A DNA stretch of 64,000 nt from Polydactylus sextarius. Taxonomy: Eukaryota > Chordata > Actinopteri > Polynemidae. The stretch covers positions 14,863,001-14,927,000 of the forward strand of contig CM028906.1 of assembly GCA_016801845.1 (NCBI GenBank), in the 5' to 3' direction. Below the pieces are notes generated by a model. That model did no database searches. It was not told where the DNA came from and worked only from the letters and a program-made list of their open reading frames with translations. A program made the position numbers and the translations under genes. Below, one piece after another: positions 39,401 to 52,947 of this stretch (positions are counted from its first letter, which is position 1; the number at the start of each line of letters is the position of its first letter).

Positions 39401-41700
39401 AGGCTTGTCTTCACCACTGCAAACACATCAAGAAGCAGAGAGCCTTGTCTTAAGTATTACCAAGTAAAACGGCTTGTAAATGTGAGCTTCAGCCATCTTC
39501 CAGTGGGCTGGAGGGGCTGCCAGCACCATACATAGACAGGAAGAGAGATACAAAGAGAGAGTGGGGGGAGAGGTTTCATAACTACAGTTCTCACCAATGA
39601 GACACCTTGCCATTTTAAAAGCAAAATAGTTAATAAATGACAGTGCTTAAGGTTGCTTAAGTTATCATTCACTCAGCAAGGTAAGATTATGCAAGATTGG
39701 CTATTGTCAGTTTAATTGAATATCCTGTTAAACAGGTCAGTATTTGTGTGTAAGTGATACAACCTGCAACTAGTCTGGTGAGTTTCTTAAAACACAATAA
39801 AGGAGCTTCATTTTCTCACTTCCTTCAACTATCTGTTTATAGACAAACAGCTTTCAGACTCCTGTTGCAACTTATTTGAGCCACAAGATGTTCCAATAAC
39901 AGACAGCTGTAGGAGACTGTGGACAAAGGCAGCTATCAAGGTCAAAATGTAACATAAGAAATTCTCCACACTCCTCAGTAGGATTTTCATGCAGTAACTT
40001 TGGTTAAGGAAAAGGTTTCCTCTCAACAGTACAGGTGTGATTTACAATACTGTACAAGAACTGTGCCATTCTCCACCTCTATTACAGTCATGGATATTAT
40101 TCAGAGAAGAATTCCGCATGATTGTTCCCACAGGACAAGCCCTGCTTTAGGAGCTGTGATCTGTCCCTGCATACTGAAGCCAGCATGCCCATTATCAAAT
40201 CAGACTTGAACCCATCTCCTGTCTGCTGCAGAGACATGTTGAATGGATATCATTGTGCACTGCCGATGCTTCCATCACTATAATCCCTCTACAAAGTGCA
40301 GGCACTCTAAGAGGAAGATGAAAAGAGCGGAGGAGAGAGTGGCCTATTCACTGTCTGTGTTACTGCAGAGGGCACAAGGAGGGAAGTCGGTGGAATCAGT
40401 AGCCTGCGTCGGTGACTCCTCAGCCCTCCCCCAGCTAGAAAAGAACAAAAGATTAAGCCCTCCTGCTATCCAGAGTGATAACAAGCTGTCAACTCCTAAA
40501 ATGTAATCTGCTGACTCTGGGAGGAAGTGGCGGTGTCAGTGGAGTGGGCCGCCAGCTGATGCTTATCTCCTGAATGGCGTGCCATTGATGGAGAGAGCAG
40601 TGGCCTTGCTGGCAGATACACAAAATCCACCTGTCTGCCACCAAACAAAGTGGTCTATACTAGCAAAAGAATCCATACTGAGCCAATTTTCGACATATTT
40701 ATATACATACAGTATATCCCCTCCAGACCACATCTCTCTCTCTCTTATGTGAGCCACAAAGAAAGGGTGATGAGAATGATAAATGACATGAATAGAAGCC
40801 AATAGAATGGGGATAATAAGGCATTGCCCCTGACAATGCTGACAAGTGATGGGAGGCTCCCCTCTGTCAGCCTGTCTCTTGAGCCCTTCTACTTTGTCTG
40901 GGCCACAGATTGTTAAATGTAAAAGCCATATTGCTGCCAACACCAAGTCCTAATGCACACTTCAGTTGGTAGTGAAACCGCGATATGGGAGCTGTCACCA
41001 TGCTGCAGCTAGTAAATCAATCCAACCTGGGTATTATCCAGCCTTTTAACAAGGGGATTGCCATACAGCTAATTGCCTGCACTTACTGTATCTCTCTTGT
41101 CTCTCATCAACCTTATGCCCCCCTCCTTCACCCATCTACCCTCTGTTTGTTTCCCCTAAATGTAACAACTCCAAAATTGCTTTTAAATTACCCAACAGAG
41201 CTGCCAGATGGCTAATAAAACATGCAGGGCCATCTTTGATCATATTAGCTATTAATATTGACAAGCCAGTTTTTTTGTTTTGTCTTTCTCTCTTTGTGTC
41301 AGATTTGCATGGGTGGTGTGTGTCTAATAGGGTAAAGAATCTAATTTTCTTACAAAAAGCCTCTTACAATCTTGGTATTTATGGTAGAGAGATGGAATTA
41401 GTTACACACAAGCTATTTCAGGCTGTTTACAATTTGATTTTAGACCAGGGACGGGGGGTTTTCCCTTGTGGACTTGGGGCTATTGATCCTCAAACACCAG
41501 TCATATGATATGAAATAGATACTTTTTTTTCTGTACAGCTTAGTGAGAGAGTGAGATGATTTTTATCTGGTGCTATTGCTAAAGATACCTTTCAGTCACT
41601 CTGCACAGGCTCACAGTGTTTCCAAAATATAGGTTGACGGTTGTTAAATAACCAAACAGACATACGTGTAATGTGTATAATGTGTGTAATGTGTTATTTT
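33433..41700. other. Long intronic stretch, no supported gene
   Basis: Mainly unique sequence with an AAAAT-type simple repeat (33523-33547) and T runs (35757-35773). Blocks near 37080-37320 are rich in TAAT cores and look less decayed than their surroundings. Frames at 39054-39353 and 40563-40946 (minus) match no family I know. Confidence 0.5.
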
Positions 41701-41709
41701 TTATTAAAT

Positions 41710-42230
41710 GTCTAGTGCTATGCTAGCAGCCCTGTAAAACTACACGTGAACACACTGGTACTTTGAGCTAAATGATAACATCAGCATGCACACAATGACA
41801 ATTACCAATATGCTGAGTATAAGCTAGTATAAGTTTACCATGTGCATCATTTCATTATATATGTTCACATGCTAACATTGACTGGTTAGCATGAAACATA
41901 GAGTAGAACTGGAGGTGATATGGTTGTCAATAGTTTTACAGGTGTTTGCAATAATCCAACCTGTTGAACAAATTGGAAATTTGACCTGATATGAAAGGAT
42001 TGCAGGATCAATATTGTTACAGGTGACCTTCTGGGTATCAAGGGTTTCTGTGCTGAATCTCACAGAACTCAGTCCTGCAGCTTTTAAGACATTTCAATTA
42101 TGACAATTATGACAAAGCCAGGGGATCACTAAAGTCGGTAACTTTCAACATTTCAGGATAATTCGTCCAATGGTTTTTGAGACATTTCACTCTTTCATCA
42201 CTCTACAAACAGTTTTTGGGACATTTTACC
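41710..42230 (+). mobile_element. Teleost interspersed repeat (GCTAAC-rich type)
   Basis: It carries the familiar word order of a very common percomorph-type repeat: CTTTGAGCTAAATGATAACA then TCAGCATGC, CACAATGACAATTACC, ATGCTGAGTATAAG, GTTTACCATGTGCATC, ACATGCTAACATTGACTGG, AATTTGACCTGATATG, AGGGGATCACTAAAGTC and ATTCGTCCAATGGTTTTTGA. Recognition is from memory of fish genomic sequence. The family name and transposon class are not assigned. Confidence 0.75.
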
Positions 42231-45200
42231 ACAATGATGTACTGATATATCTTTATTTGAAGCATTTTAATCTGTTAGGAAGGTATCCCAGTTTATAGTC
42301 AGTGTTGTGAATTGTTGGAGGGCTTCCCCTTTCATCAACATTCAACACTGTTCATAACTGTTATCTTTAGGTGTAATACAGAAATTGCTTTGGCTGATAA
42401 AACTGTGATAGTGGTTGTCAAGTGTCAGAAGCTATGAGTTTGGCCTTGGACAAAAAAGTCAATTTCCTGGCTTGTGGCTGGGTTACTGGTCTGGTAATGA
42501 CTGTCTGTGCCGATGGCTGGTGTAAATGAAACCAGTGGGACAAAGAAAGGAAATGATGTAGACAGAAGATCCTATTATTTGTCTTGTTTCAATTACTTTT
42601 ACATTCATGTACCCTGGAGTAGATTGACAGTGCAACGTTTCTTTAATTAGACATGCTGAAGGAGAAGCAATATTCTGTCACTTATCCAGTTTGCATTCCT
42701 GAAATATGAGGGAAATTTAGGTAACAATACAATAAGCACTGTCAAATTGCCATTACGCATTACACTTAAATCCCAGGCATTGCAGAAGACTGTTTATACT
42801 GGACAGATGCCAAAGGGATTTGTTTAGTTCTCAATTAAAGGAAGTCAGTGTGTTGCTGAAAAATAGTAACTCGAATACAGCAGATAAAAATAGAATCGGT
42901 AAAATAAGGATAATTCAGGATGTGCCTAAAACAGATGTTTAATCTCCCCATTGTAATGATTGACTGTCCCAAATCTGGAGAACATAAATTATTATGCCTT
43001 TAGAATTTAATTAACTGACACATGTATTGTACATTATCAGGATGTTTTACACATTAAGTATATATGCATTACAGAGGTAACTCTGATTTATTTGTCTATA
43101 CATAGGCAACGGATAAGTGAGACATTTTACTTCAGATCCCAGCTATTACACAAGAGAGTACAGCTTCCCACCTTATCTCAACTCCAAAGCTTTATCCTTT
43201 TTAGCTAATGGCCCTCAGTAACTGAATGTAAGGCCATTAATGTCAGTACTGAGGATGCAGTGCAACGATCTAAACCTCATTTCTGACTCTATCACTACTG
43301 TCAGACGATGACCACGTCTATGATGAGTAGACTCTTATAAAATTAAACATGAGTGCTTATTTCCCAATTGACAGCCTGTATTGTGAAAGGTTTGCAATGT
43401 TTTTACACTTGACACATAAATGATCCTCTTTACTTTAATTTCAAATAAAGAAAAAAATGTCATACTATCATACTTTTTTTCTGCAGAAAATATGACAACC
43501 TCCTTCACACTGTCTTTATTTGAGCATATTGTATCTGACATCTAGAGTGAAATGGAGAAATTTGTCTAAGCATTATTTCCTTTTTTTCCATTACTTTTTT
43601 TTTTTTTTTTTTTTTGCCTTTCATGCTCAGGCCTTTTAACGCAACTTCCACAGAAAATTGAAACGCTTTCAGACAGCTGCCACACAGTTTGCAGCCTGTT
43701 TCCCTGAGTCAGAAGCATTTTTTGGTCATTGTGTTTTATTCCGTTAGACTGAGCCCATAACAGGTACAGGCCATTAAATTACATCAAGACAAATTGAGCT
43801 GTTCACTACCCTTTTCCAATTTTCTCAGAGATTGGCACAAACGAGAATTAGACATAGATCCCTTTATATTTATTCTCTGGTTTCTTGGTAAGTCTGAGAC
43901 ATGTTGTCCTCCTGAACCATAAAATACAGCACTTCTTGTTTTATGAGAACTGACTTATGTGAAACAAAGGCCAAAGGACTTGACCTCTATGTATACAGTA
44001 GGATTGCATTCCAGTAGCCGCTATATAATGATGAGGGATTTAGACCACCCCCAGCAGGAATGATACACCCACCCAACCATAATGTACTGCATGTCTCACT
44101 GGCCCTTTGGCTTATTGGTATCTCCAGACAGTCAGAGCACAACAAAGAAGACCCCACCTCTCATGCCCTTGTCTATTGATCATGAATCAGGCTATATTTC
44201 ACAGCAGAACATTTCCTTATTTTTTTTTTTTGCCAGTTTCATTGTGGGTGTTTATGTGCAAAGAGGATTCCAGAGGATCCATACAAAATGGTAGGAGCGC
44301 TGTTAAGAAATAAGCCCACTTCAATGGAGGGATTTGCGGAGCCCACTCGTAGGTAGGAGGGAATCTTTCAAAGCCGCCCTTTTTCCAAGGCTGTTTACTG
44401 CACTGTGCTCCACGCAGTGACAGCAACCACTCCGTGTGTTTCCCCCTGCCTGCAGCCAGCAGAGCCAACACTACATTCAAAAACTTAAGGCTCCACCAAA
44501 GACCTGTCAAATCCTCCTGCTGTGTCTATTTATTTTTGCTTATTGCTTAAAAGGAAGAACAATAAAAGCTAAAAGCTTCGTGATGAAAAGTCTTTCTTAC
44601 CAATATGATTTGTAATGATTTACTTATTTTTCACACGGTGAAACATTTGCCTTCTTTCCATTTTAGGTATGTTTTCTTTGTGCAAACACGCCACCCATGC
44701 AAATTTAAAATTCCAGAACAGATCGATGTAGGATTAAACCTGACAAACATGTGCCCAGCACTGTCTTTCCTATTATGGTGTGACTGACCCCTAAATGGCA
44801 ATTCTATCAATTCAGTGTCACTCCTCCTCCTAGCAGAGGCACAGAGGGAAGTGAGGCAGCATTAATTATGAGTCTTCAAGCTCCAAGGGACAGTTAATCT
44901 TTGTCATTTTGCTCCTGGAGACATTTGGATCTGCTACTAAGATTGGAGCCAGGTCACAGTTCTTGACCCTTAACTAAGATTAAGAATTCTGCTCACACGA
45001 ATGGAAGAAACATATTCTACTTTTTTCCCCTTACACACATCCTCCAGGCTGTTTTAGTCTGTGCAGTAATGTCTTATCTAATTGAAAAGTTTCCATGATT
45101 TTGGGGAAAGAAGTGAGAGATCAGTTGTTGACCTTTGAAAAAAAAAAAAAAAAAAAAATTCTAAATAGACCAAGGAACTTAACTGCACCGAAAATCTTTG

Positions 45201-46320
45201 CAGTTTCTCTTTAACTAAATTACAAAACCCCATTTAAATGCATTTATAGCTTAATGTGATTATATTTGTTGTACATTTTATCATCACCCTACTATGATTA
45301 CATTTTTTTTTAATTTGTTTTTTTCCCCTAAGAGCACTTAAAAAATTCCATCTGTATTGCAATAATAATAATAGTTGCCTTGCCAATTACCAACCCCTGT
45401 CTAACTGCATTTTTTACATCACAACAGATAGTTGTAAAAATAAGTATCTCCTTTGTCTAATAATACCACTGTAATATACAGAGGCTAGTGGGGGGCTATC
45501 ATAACCTAGGTGTAAAGAGCTGATTAATTCTCACAGGCAAGCTATGCAACAAAGCAGCACAGAAAAAAGCTGAGAGGACTCAGTGAGCGAACACTTTGAC
45601 AGAACTGGGGCATCGCCTCGATTACACCTTCTCAGTGCCCCTTTGTCTGTGTATAATATCTCTAGAGCAGGACAGGTTTCACTGCAATAAAAACGATGGT
45701 GAAAATAAAAACAAGCTTTTTTTTCTTCTTTTTGCTTTTTTTTAAAAAAAAAATCTCAGCTCATGTAATGTCCAGTTATTCACAAGAGGCAAGCTGTCAT
45801 AAATGCATGAATGGTAGTCTCCATGCTGATGGCAGGGTGAGAACACAAATTCTCTGAGTTAATAGCCTAAGCTGCATTGCAGTATGCAGGGTCACGGGCA
45901 CAGGTGCAGGAAATAAAAAAAAAAAAAGGAGATTTCAGAGCAGCTTAAGCCGTTAATTCTGTAAGTGCCTTCACACAGGTTATATCCACACACACCCTGT
46001 TTGCCTTTCATCTGCTCCACACCACGTGATCACTCTTTTGCTGTGACAACATGCTGTACCTCCAAGATGTTGAGTGGCGCTCTCAAGAGACCATGCCACC
46101 TAGCAGACAGGCAGAGAGAAGAAGCAAACTCTGACTTGAACTGTTATGAAGATTAATGAGGCTCCTGTTGTCAGTGTCAGTTTTAGGCCATCTCTGCATG
46201 GAGACGAGCATGGGACGTTTGAGGAAAGAGACCTGCTGTGCAGCATCTCCTGGTTTTAGCAGACCCTCTTATCTTGGAAACTGGAAGATATGGTTGCGAC
46301 GCAGGCAGATCCTGATTTTG

Positions 46321-46323
<3 letters not shown>

Positions 46324-46372
<49 letters not shown>
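46324..46372. repeat. (GT)n-(CG)n microsatellite
   Basis: GT units (46324-46366) run into CGCGCGC (46366-46372), then CATGTG. Alternating purine-pyrimidine throughout, with a CG end that favours Z-DNA. Confidence 0.95.
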
Positions 46373-48683
46373 CATGTGCTTGCATGTGTGTGTGTGTAGA
46401 GGTGTAATGGAGGAGCACTGTGTGAAGCTGGAACAAGGGGGATATGTTGACTGTGTAAAGTTCAAAGGCATCATCAATTCCATTTGTGGCATCAGAGCTA
46501 TTCCACTCAGGAAAACCCCAACAGCTGCTCCATCTGGACACCTAGATTCTGCCACTATCATCTCCACAGGAACGCCCCAGGAGGAGCGTAGCGTGCCTAC
46601 AACCACACTGACAAATGTGGATGAAACATGATGAATGACCGTGTGGAGAGATTCAAAACCAAATACCTTTCCTTCTTATATAATTATATATTTTGCATGT
46701 ATTAATTTTGAATATATTTGCCCACTTTGCAACTTGCAATAGTTTAACCAAGTAGTAGCAGAGTATTGTTAATATCTGGCACCATACAATGACAGCTTCT
46801 TAGAGAAAGGCAAAAAAAGTATAAAGAAATCATTCATATCAAAACAACACATAAGATATTGATGATGAAATCAGCATAATTTTTTTTCTAAGGAACACAA
46901 AATGTTTCCACCATTATTTTGACCATTAAATTAACTGCAGACATCTATGTATAATTATGAAAGTAGATGCTTTAAATATTTTTGTAGGGTGAATCCTGCT
47001 GTTCCAGCTGGGCTGGCCAATTCAGTGTCACCCAAATGTGACTGATAACCAATGTAATATAACGACAAGGAAGAGACTAAAGAAACAAATTGTTTTGAAT
47101 CAAAACTTTAATCATGATTGATCAAATTAATTCCAACCTCTAGCTGGATGAGTGCCCATAGTATGGATTAGCCGACTAACAGAAATAGTCTGAGTGTGGG
47201 TGAGGAAACTGTGCATTGAGTTCCTTGTATTGTCAGCACAGAGGTGTTAATGCATTTTTTTCTGACTCACAGCTGATAGAATTATACATATGGGAGTGGT
47301 TGGATGGTTTTTATACTTTGTTATTCATAGATTTGCTGTGGATCTTTTTTAAAAATAAATATATATTTTTAGCAGCATCAGTTATTCTCCCCACTACACC
47401 GGTAATAAGATTTATGCAACAACACCCACACAATATACAAAACAATACACATTTTTTATTTTATTTTATTTTTTTATGAATATCCAGATATTCTGGCTCA
47501 GCACAATAAAAAAGAATGATATGACCCGGCAGGAAATAATATCCTGCCCAGTGCCATCACAGATATTTTAATTTGTTTGCTATAATATTTGATCTTTTCA
47601 TAAAGAGATGAGCTTTTCCTGGACGAGAAGAGGTTTTATTGGGCTCCTTCTTAGCACAGCACCTGTCATAATAGGAATGACTCTGTGCCAATCACCATAT
47701 CTGTGAGATGATTACCATGTTCAAATTTGAACAGCTGATTGTATAGGGGTCAGTGTTTACATTCTCTCACACAAGTCGGATGCTGTCCTATTATACCAGT
47801 AGTGACCATGGGATAAAATATGTAAAACAATTCTGTTGTGACTTCCTTTACCAATTACCTCGAGGTGGTAAAACGCTTTCAAGTAATGGATTCATTATTT
47901 GTAAGCATTATTCTGAAGGTAGACCCAGTGACAGTTTACCAAATAGATGGTACTTGAGAGATTTATTTTTGTTTGATACTACATCATACGTTTTCATCAA
48001 ACTCAGACAAAAGGGTCCTATTAATCTCAAAATTACAAATTACAAATCCCTCATGGTGCGCTATGATTGCAGTGTTTTCAAAAATCATTTGATGAATGTG
48101 ATGCTAAAAAGAGTGGTTTAGAATTAATCATAGCAAAATGTATAAAACGTATTGCAGCACCTCACATGGAAGATTATGAACAATATAGCACTTTATATTA
48201 TTGAACTTTACCTGAGCTAATTTGTCACTGTCCACTGGGGAGACAGTGTTATCTGCAAGAGAGAATTAATCTATCGGCTCACTCGCCTCTCTGTTTCACT
48301 GTGACGCTAAAAACCTGAATACCTGGAGAAAAATCATTTACTTGCTTTTGTCTAAATTTTTGCCTAGAGATGATGAAGTTGATAAAATCACCGCTTGTAG
48401 AGCGCAGTTGGCTGATATGACATCACAACAATGTTATTTCTCCCAGTAACAAGCAATTCTGCAAATTAGTGTGTAATTTTCTGTGATTGTATCAATTATC
48501 ATGTAGCAACACAGGATATGATAAATTGTGAATAATATAATTAAATATTCAATAAAAGCTCATAATGTAGTAACCTGCGTGTAATTTTGTTAAATCAAAG
48601 CATGCATAATGTTATGCTGGGATGTACATGGATGTGTAATTTTAAATTTTATTTATGAGTTATGTAATAACATATCATCTTGT

Positions 48684-48688
<5 letters not shown>

Positions 48689-48718
<30 letters not shown>
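48689..48718. repeat. (CA)15 microsatellite
   Basis: Uninterrupted CA run of about 30 bp. Confidence 0.95.
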
Positions 48719-48719
<1 letters not shown>

Positions 48720-49313
48720 TAACTCTAGCTTGTATAAATCTTATCTCCAACATAGTGTGTCTCCTCAGCAGTGGATGCTGGTCCTTCTTTTTGTAGATAG
48801 CGCCAGTCAAAGTCCCACATCTCCACCGTATCATGTCCCTCCCTGTCCCCTCTGTCCTCTTATCTCCCCTAGCTGTTCCCTCTCCAATGCTTGGATGTTC
48901 AAGTGGGGAATCCTTCTTTGACTGAAAGTGCAATTTGTACCAGGATTAAATCTTACCAGCACAAAATAATTGTCTCAATCTGTGAGAGGTCACTGAGAGA
49001 TGTAGGGCAGCGGGAGCATGAAGAATGGGTGAGGCCTCCCTGCGTAGTCAAGCTTTTCTAATGAGTCGTCTGAACGTAATTTGGCCTCATGGTCCATCTT
49101 TCCGGTCCCCCTGCTCAACAGGGCCAGAGCAGGCTCAATATCCCCCTCTTTAATTACTCACCTCATTAACACATGGCTCCTCTCATTCTAATGCTGCTCA
49201 ATGAACACTGACCAGCAACTGCAGCGAGCCCCTCATAACATAGCTGTTCGATCGGGCTCGCTCTTGTCACAGCCGTTAACATTATTGGCTCAATCAAAAA
49301 CGATGACTGGGGT

Positions 49314-49732
49314 GGCTTCCCAGTATGGGTGCATGTTGCAGATACTTTGAAACCAACAAAACAATTTTAATTAATCCATTTATGATTCATTTGTGTTAAA
49401 AAAACAACTACACACATTTTAATATATAAGTGTGTGCCCTTAATTTTTAGTTCAAATAGGCCTATGCCAGTTAACAAAGACCTTTGTTTTGGGAAGCTTG
49501 TGATGACAGCACGCATGGTTTGATTCTGCCCATTCATGTGCCTGTTCATTCATGTGATTTTGACTTAGCCCTGTTTACTGACAGGGCTTAGTCAAAATCC
49601 CCACTCCATTATTACAATACACTCCCTTATTCATCAGCCAAGGAAGCGTTTTGTGATATTTATGTTCAGGCTGAAACACTTCAGTGTATATACATGTCAA
49701 ACAGGAAAAAGAAAAATAGATACTGATGAAAG
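49314..49732 (+). repeat. Local direct duplication, copy 1
   Basis: It aligns with 52501-52947 over its whole length. Shared stretches include GGCTTCCCAGTATG, GCATGTTGCAGATACTTTGA, GCCAGTTAACAAAGACCTTT, TTTTGGGAAGCTTGTGATGA and TAGTCAAAATCCCCACTCCA. Flanks do not match. An 18-bp palindrome (49556-49573 with 49582-49599) is intact only in this copy. Confidence 0.9.
49556..49599. repeat. 18-bp near-perfect palindrome, 8-nt loop
   Basis: Arms GATTTTGACTTAGCCCTG and CAGGGCTTAGTCAAAATC differ at one position. Loop TTTACTGA. In the paralogous copy most of the left arm is missing. Confidence 0.85.
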
Positions 49733-49739
49733 TCAAGCC

Positions 49740-51505
49740 AAACAAAAATAATAGCATGTGTCATTAAGTTAAGCGTTAAAATATCTGGTTTCAATTTTGG
49801 ACAAATACAAAATCAAGGGATTTTATTTTATTTTAGCATCCATGGACACATATACTATGTAATAGCTAAACTAACTAAAAGATAGAACGCACAATTGTAG
49901 TGAGCCTGTGGAAAACCCCTCCCGTGCAATCCTGATGTGGCAGATTTAAAAAAAAAAAAGTTTTGAATAATGCATAAATATAAACCTCTTTCAAGGATCA
50001 GTAGCCTCTCTGCTGACCAGTGATAAATCACGCCTGCACTATCTGTCCTGCTAAACTTAAGACGACGATAAGTGATGTGCCACAATAGAGACAATGATAA
50101 ATACTCATCCTCTCCATGCGAGATGGAGGGGATTTTTGGATCTGCATTGGTCCGTCTTGACATTTGTCTTATTGATTCTCATTCTTTTGTGCCGCTTTGG
50201 CTTAGGTTTATAATTGGATCTATTCTTTTTTGTTGTACCTTATAGCTGCTCCAATTATGCTTGTCAGCATATCAATTATAGGGTCAGTTTTTGTTTTGCT
50301 TGACCATATAGATGTGCACATTTTTCTTACGCAAGATGGATTGCATTTTAATTTGTGTCAAGCATCCTTTTTTTTCCTTAAAGGTTCTCTAATTAATTTG
50401 TTTGAAAGCAAACTGTGACATACAAACACATGAGAAGGAACCTGAATGATATACATTCTGTTAAAAGCACATCAGCACACGAAGAGGTTTGCTAGGAAGA
50501 GAAAACTTTCCTGTAAACTAATTTCAGGAATTATCTAAATGAAATTGTTTTATGATTCTTTCTCCTTGAACTTTTCCAAACACTATGCATGTGTATGTTT
50601 TATACTTACTATCAAAGATGCAGGTTTTTTTGAACACATTGAAGTAAAAGAAACAATTTGCAATTCTAAGCTTGGAGTTTGGTTCATGCATCTCCTCAAA
50701 ATGGTATTTTAGTATGACATAGAGTCACAGTTGACCCTAACACTGTCTAAATCTGACCTGGAGGCTACAGTGGAGATCACAGCATCTATTTGGCACAGAG
50801 GTATCTAATATAGTGACATATCACTTCCAGCCAGTTTGCTCCATTTATTTGATTCCTCTCTCTGAAAAGAGTCTATTGCATTTGAGGCCTGGAGTTATTG
50901 CAGCCATTTGTTTGCTGGAGAGTGGCTTTATCGAAACACGGCTACAGTAGAATATGATATCTGAATACAACAGGTTGCTTCAATCCTGTTCTCCACTCAG
51001 TTGGAGGTTTGACATGATTATTTTCATGGATGATATTAATGAAAGTCTATTTTTTTTTAACCCCAGACAAAAGCAGAGATTTTTGCTTGCACAAAAATAA
51101 ATTGAAAGCCTCAGCTTTGTGAGCTCAAATAAGACACAGCACATGCTTGGCTGATTTAGTACATCTATTTTTAAATACTGCAGACATGAGATAGTACGTT
51201 CTGCCCATGTGTCACTATTTATTTGGCTCTGATTTTCTGTTCTTTATGCTTTAAATATATAGTGATACAGTAACTCTCTTAGTTTTTTATTGTTCATGTG
51301 TATACCTATATGGGATGTTGTTGCAATACTGTAGATAAAACTGCTGCTAACTGTTTGTAATTAAAATTCCTGCACTATTATTATTTATTTTCAGGCATAT
51401 AAAATAATTATCTTTTGTACTGATGCTGTCTGCTGTGAGGCAGCCTGGGTTTCTCTGTGGCAGTTGGTGAAAAAGTCATAATCATTATGTGTGATCCCTA
51501 AACAG

Positions 51506-51508
<3 letters not shown>
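49740..51508. other. Intronic stretch, no supported gene
   Basis: Unique AT-rich DNA between the first duplicate and the CT/GT array. No gene or repeat recognised. Confidence 0.5.
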
Positions 51509-51559
<51 letters not shown>

Positions 51560-51566
51560 TGTGTGT
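51509..51566. repeat. (CT)n-(GT)n compound microsatellite
   Basis: CT units (51509-51542) switch directly to GT (51542-51566). A 9-bp hairpin (CGTGAGTGT/ACACTCACG, 51609-51630) follows about 40 bp downstream. Confidence 0.95.
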
Positions 51567-52500
51567 AGTCTCATATCTCACTTTGTGAGAACTTAAATTG
51601 TGTGAGGACGTGAGTGTTCACACACTCACGTTATGGAGACTTGTCCACGTGTGTAAAACTACTGACAATACCAGTTGAGATATACAGTTTGGGACTAAAG
51701 CAGACATTTAGTGCACAGTGTGAACTCTGAAAGCCCAGGGCAAAAGACTATTTGAGCCTATTTGTGAAACTGCAGTACCAAAAGTAACAAAAAAAATCCT
51801 TTGCACCACACAACATACAATTCTTTTGACCATGGATCTGTTCGATTTAGTCTCAGATTTAGGAAAAATGTCAGCCATCTAATCCACTGCTAACACAGTA
51901 CCTTCTTTTAACTACCAGGAATAAATGTATCATTAGAAATATTAATTAATATTAACATTTTTAACGTGTGCATCACGTGCAGGACATTACATTACACATG
52001 CAGTGCAGAGTCGATTTTTCCTAATTACAAAGTAAAGATTAGACTTGAGAATGTATAAGATAAGATTTTTTCACTTTTAGTATTTACAAGCAGAATATCT
52101 GAAGATGAAGTAAATAATAAAATCTGAAGCAGGGCACATTATTCAACTTGACATGACATAAACTGACCGTTTATCAGAGTCATCAGTGGGTCCCATGTGT
52201 ACGACACCTGTCAGTCAACTTTACACATCATCATATTCATCACTGTCAACAGCTGTCATGTTGTTGCCCTTGTCACTATATAACAGGCAACACATTTTAA
52301 AGGCCATTTGGCACACTTTTACTTTTACATTCGATTATAAATGATTTGCTGGGAGGCAAATTTTTGCTCCCCATGTTCCCAGTCTTTGTGCTACACTAAC
52401 CTTTTGCAGGCTGGTGCTTTATATTTAATGCTGCTTATTTGACCATCTGCCAGAAAGCCTGTAAATACATTTTCTAAAATATTGAACTGCACCTTTTAGA

Positions 52501-52947
52501 GGCTTCCCAGTATGAGTGCATGTTGCAGATACTTTGAAACCAGCAAAACAATTTTAATCAATCAATTTATGATTCATTTATGTTAAGAAAGCTACACACG
52601 TTTCAATATATTTAATTTTTCATTTGTAAAAGGAATATACTACAAGCTCTGCACTGAACTGTGAGAGTGTGTGTCTCTCTGTCATTTTTAGTTCAAATAG
52701 GTCTATGCCAGTTAACAAAGACCTTTGTTTTGGGAAGCTTGTGATGACAGTATGCATGGTTTGATTCTGCCCATTCATGTGATATTAGCCCTGTCACAGG
52801 GCTTAGTCAAAATCCCCACTCCATTATTGCAATGCACTTCTTTATTCATCAGCCAAATAAGTGTTTTGTGATATCCATGTTTATCAGGCTGAAATGGTTC
52901 AGGGTATCTACATAGTCAAACAGGAAAAAAATTAGATACAGATGAGT
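52501..52947 (+). repeat. Local direct duplication, copy 2
   Basis: Partner of 49314-49732, about 3.19 kb downstream in the same orientation. It has roughly 60 bp not present in copy 1 (around 52620-52680) and lacks the outer left arm of the copy-1 palindrome. Confidence 0.9.

Larger units (their letters stand above)
42231..49310. other. Long intronic stretch, no supported gene
   Basis: Unique DNA with homopolymers (T at 43592-43614, A at 45139-45158) and the two dinucleotide arrays listed separately. The block at 44660-44960 and the more GC-rich block at 49040-49300 look like candidate conserved non-coding elements. Short frames, including 47753-48121, match no family I know. Confidence 0.5.

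Noticed and set aside
40563..40946. 127-codon minus-strand frame
   Set aside because: No motif, antisense in intron, not better than chance.
46256..46631. Overlapping frames on both strands of about 90-116 codons
   Set aside because: They cross the GT/CG array, which keeps all frames open; no family match.
47753..48121. 122-codon plus-strand frame
   Set aside because: No domain recognised and AT-rich composition like its surroundings; probably chance.
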